Positions 14,465-14,572 of a stretch of 14,572 nucleotides of DNA are shown piece after piece. Numbering within the stretch: position 1 is the stretch's first letter; the number at the start of each line of letters is the position of its first letter. Below the pieces are notes generated by a model that saw only the letters and a list, made by a program, of their open reading frames with translations, ran no database searches and was not told the origin of the DNA. The position numbers were made by a program, and so were the translations under genes. The stretch is from assembly GCA_031267635.1 (NCBI GenBank), contig JAIRYX010000449.1:1-14572 (forward strand), written 5' to 3'. The stretch is from Planctomycetaceae bacterium. GTDB taxonomy: Bacteria > Planctomycetota > Planctomycetia > Pirellulales > Thermoguttaceae.

Positions 14465-14572
14465 TGTTGACGCTAATTTTTAGATAGACGGCGATGTTTG
14501 CGATTGCGATAAAAGCGTTATAGGTATCATCAAGTTTGTCGTATCGGGTGAACACTCGGCGGAACTCCTTGA
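14457..14572 (-). CDS. IS5-like family transposase, C-terminal fragment
   Basis: On the - strand the last 37 codons read KEFRRVFTRYDKLDDTYNAF..., ending SVNTT and TAG (14457-14459). FRR-V-x-TRYDKL followed by a hydrophobic helix is the usual C-terminal end of IS5-family DDE transposases, just after the catalytic Glu region, which lies outside the window. The coding end overlaps the stop of the convergent ANK-Sel1 gene by eight bases. Whether the element is complete cannot be seen. Family assignment rests on this short tail only. Confidence 0.75.
   Translation of the reverse strand, partial: KEFRRVFTRYDKLDDTYNAFIAIANIAVYLKISVNTT
14461..14572 (-). mobile_element. Right end of an inserted IS5-like element
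   Basis: The element boundary is placed just after CTAG (14457-14460). CTAG fits the YTAR-type target duplication of some IS5-family groups. The IS tip would begin GTAGTGTTGACGC. The other end lies beyond the window, so the target duplication and inverted repeat cannot be confirmed. Confidence 0.6.

Overview
The window is an AT-rich stretch of bacterial DNA carrying six long genes, all on the + strand, and the tail of an IS5-like transposase gene on the - strand at the right edge. Every complete gene encodes a protein with an N-terminal signal peptide followed by solenoid repeats: Sel1-like (SLR), ankyrin (ANK) or leucine-rich (LRR). I see no enzyme active site, tRNA, rRNA or CRISPR array. 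An SHD1-like domain (RTWTAKNG..., ending DEDQEFI), LRRs of the TDDGLE/TDAGLEHL type and many secreted Sel1/ANK proteins suggest a member of the Planctomycetota-Verrucomicrobiota group, probably uncultured. This assignment is inference from domain style only.

Layout. 135-1367: secreted Sel1 protein broken by one in-frame TGA that sits exactly on a conserved Sel1 glycine. 1368-1847: a long gap with an imperfect palindrome built of CAGGAT units, then a ~105-bp hairpin repeat. 1848-3308: secreted ANK protein. 3309-3580: two more copies of the ~105-bp repeat, head to tail. 3581-7240: 1219-aa protein with ANK, LRR, a disordered linker and two unrecognised domains. 7241-7524: a partial and a remnant repeat copy. 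7525-9408: ANK protein with a near-identical higher-order repeat array. 9409-9673: another repeat copy and small hairpins. 9674-10732: SHD1 + Sel1 protein. 10733-10900: two strong hairpins and the best Shine-Dalgarno in the window. 10901-14464: 1187-aa ANK-Sel1 fusion with 19 Sel1 units, cut off just as a second ANK module starts. 14457-14572: end of the IS.

How the parts relate. The genes look like one paralogous, modular set of exported protein-binding scaffolds that is being reshuffled. The 10901 gene is an ANK array joined to the post-SHD1 part of its upstream neighbour, with 76 of 78 bases identical at the start of the shared Sel1 domain. A small family of TTATAC-ended hairpin repeats, with paired base changes in the central stem, occupies four of the five intergenic gaps. 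The gap between the 9674 and 10901 genes lacks it, so those two may be a newer or co-transcribed pair. What these exported scaffolds bind is not shown by the sequence; surface or periplasmic protein-protein interaction is the plain inference.
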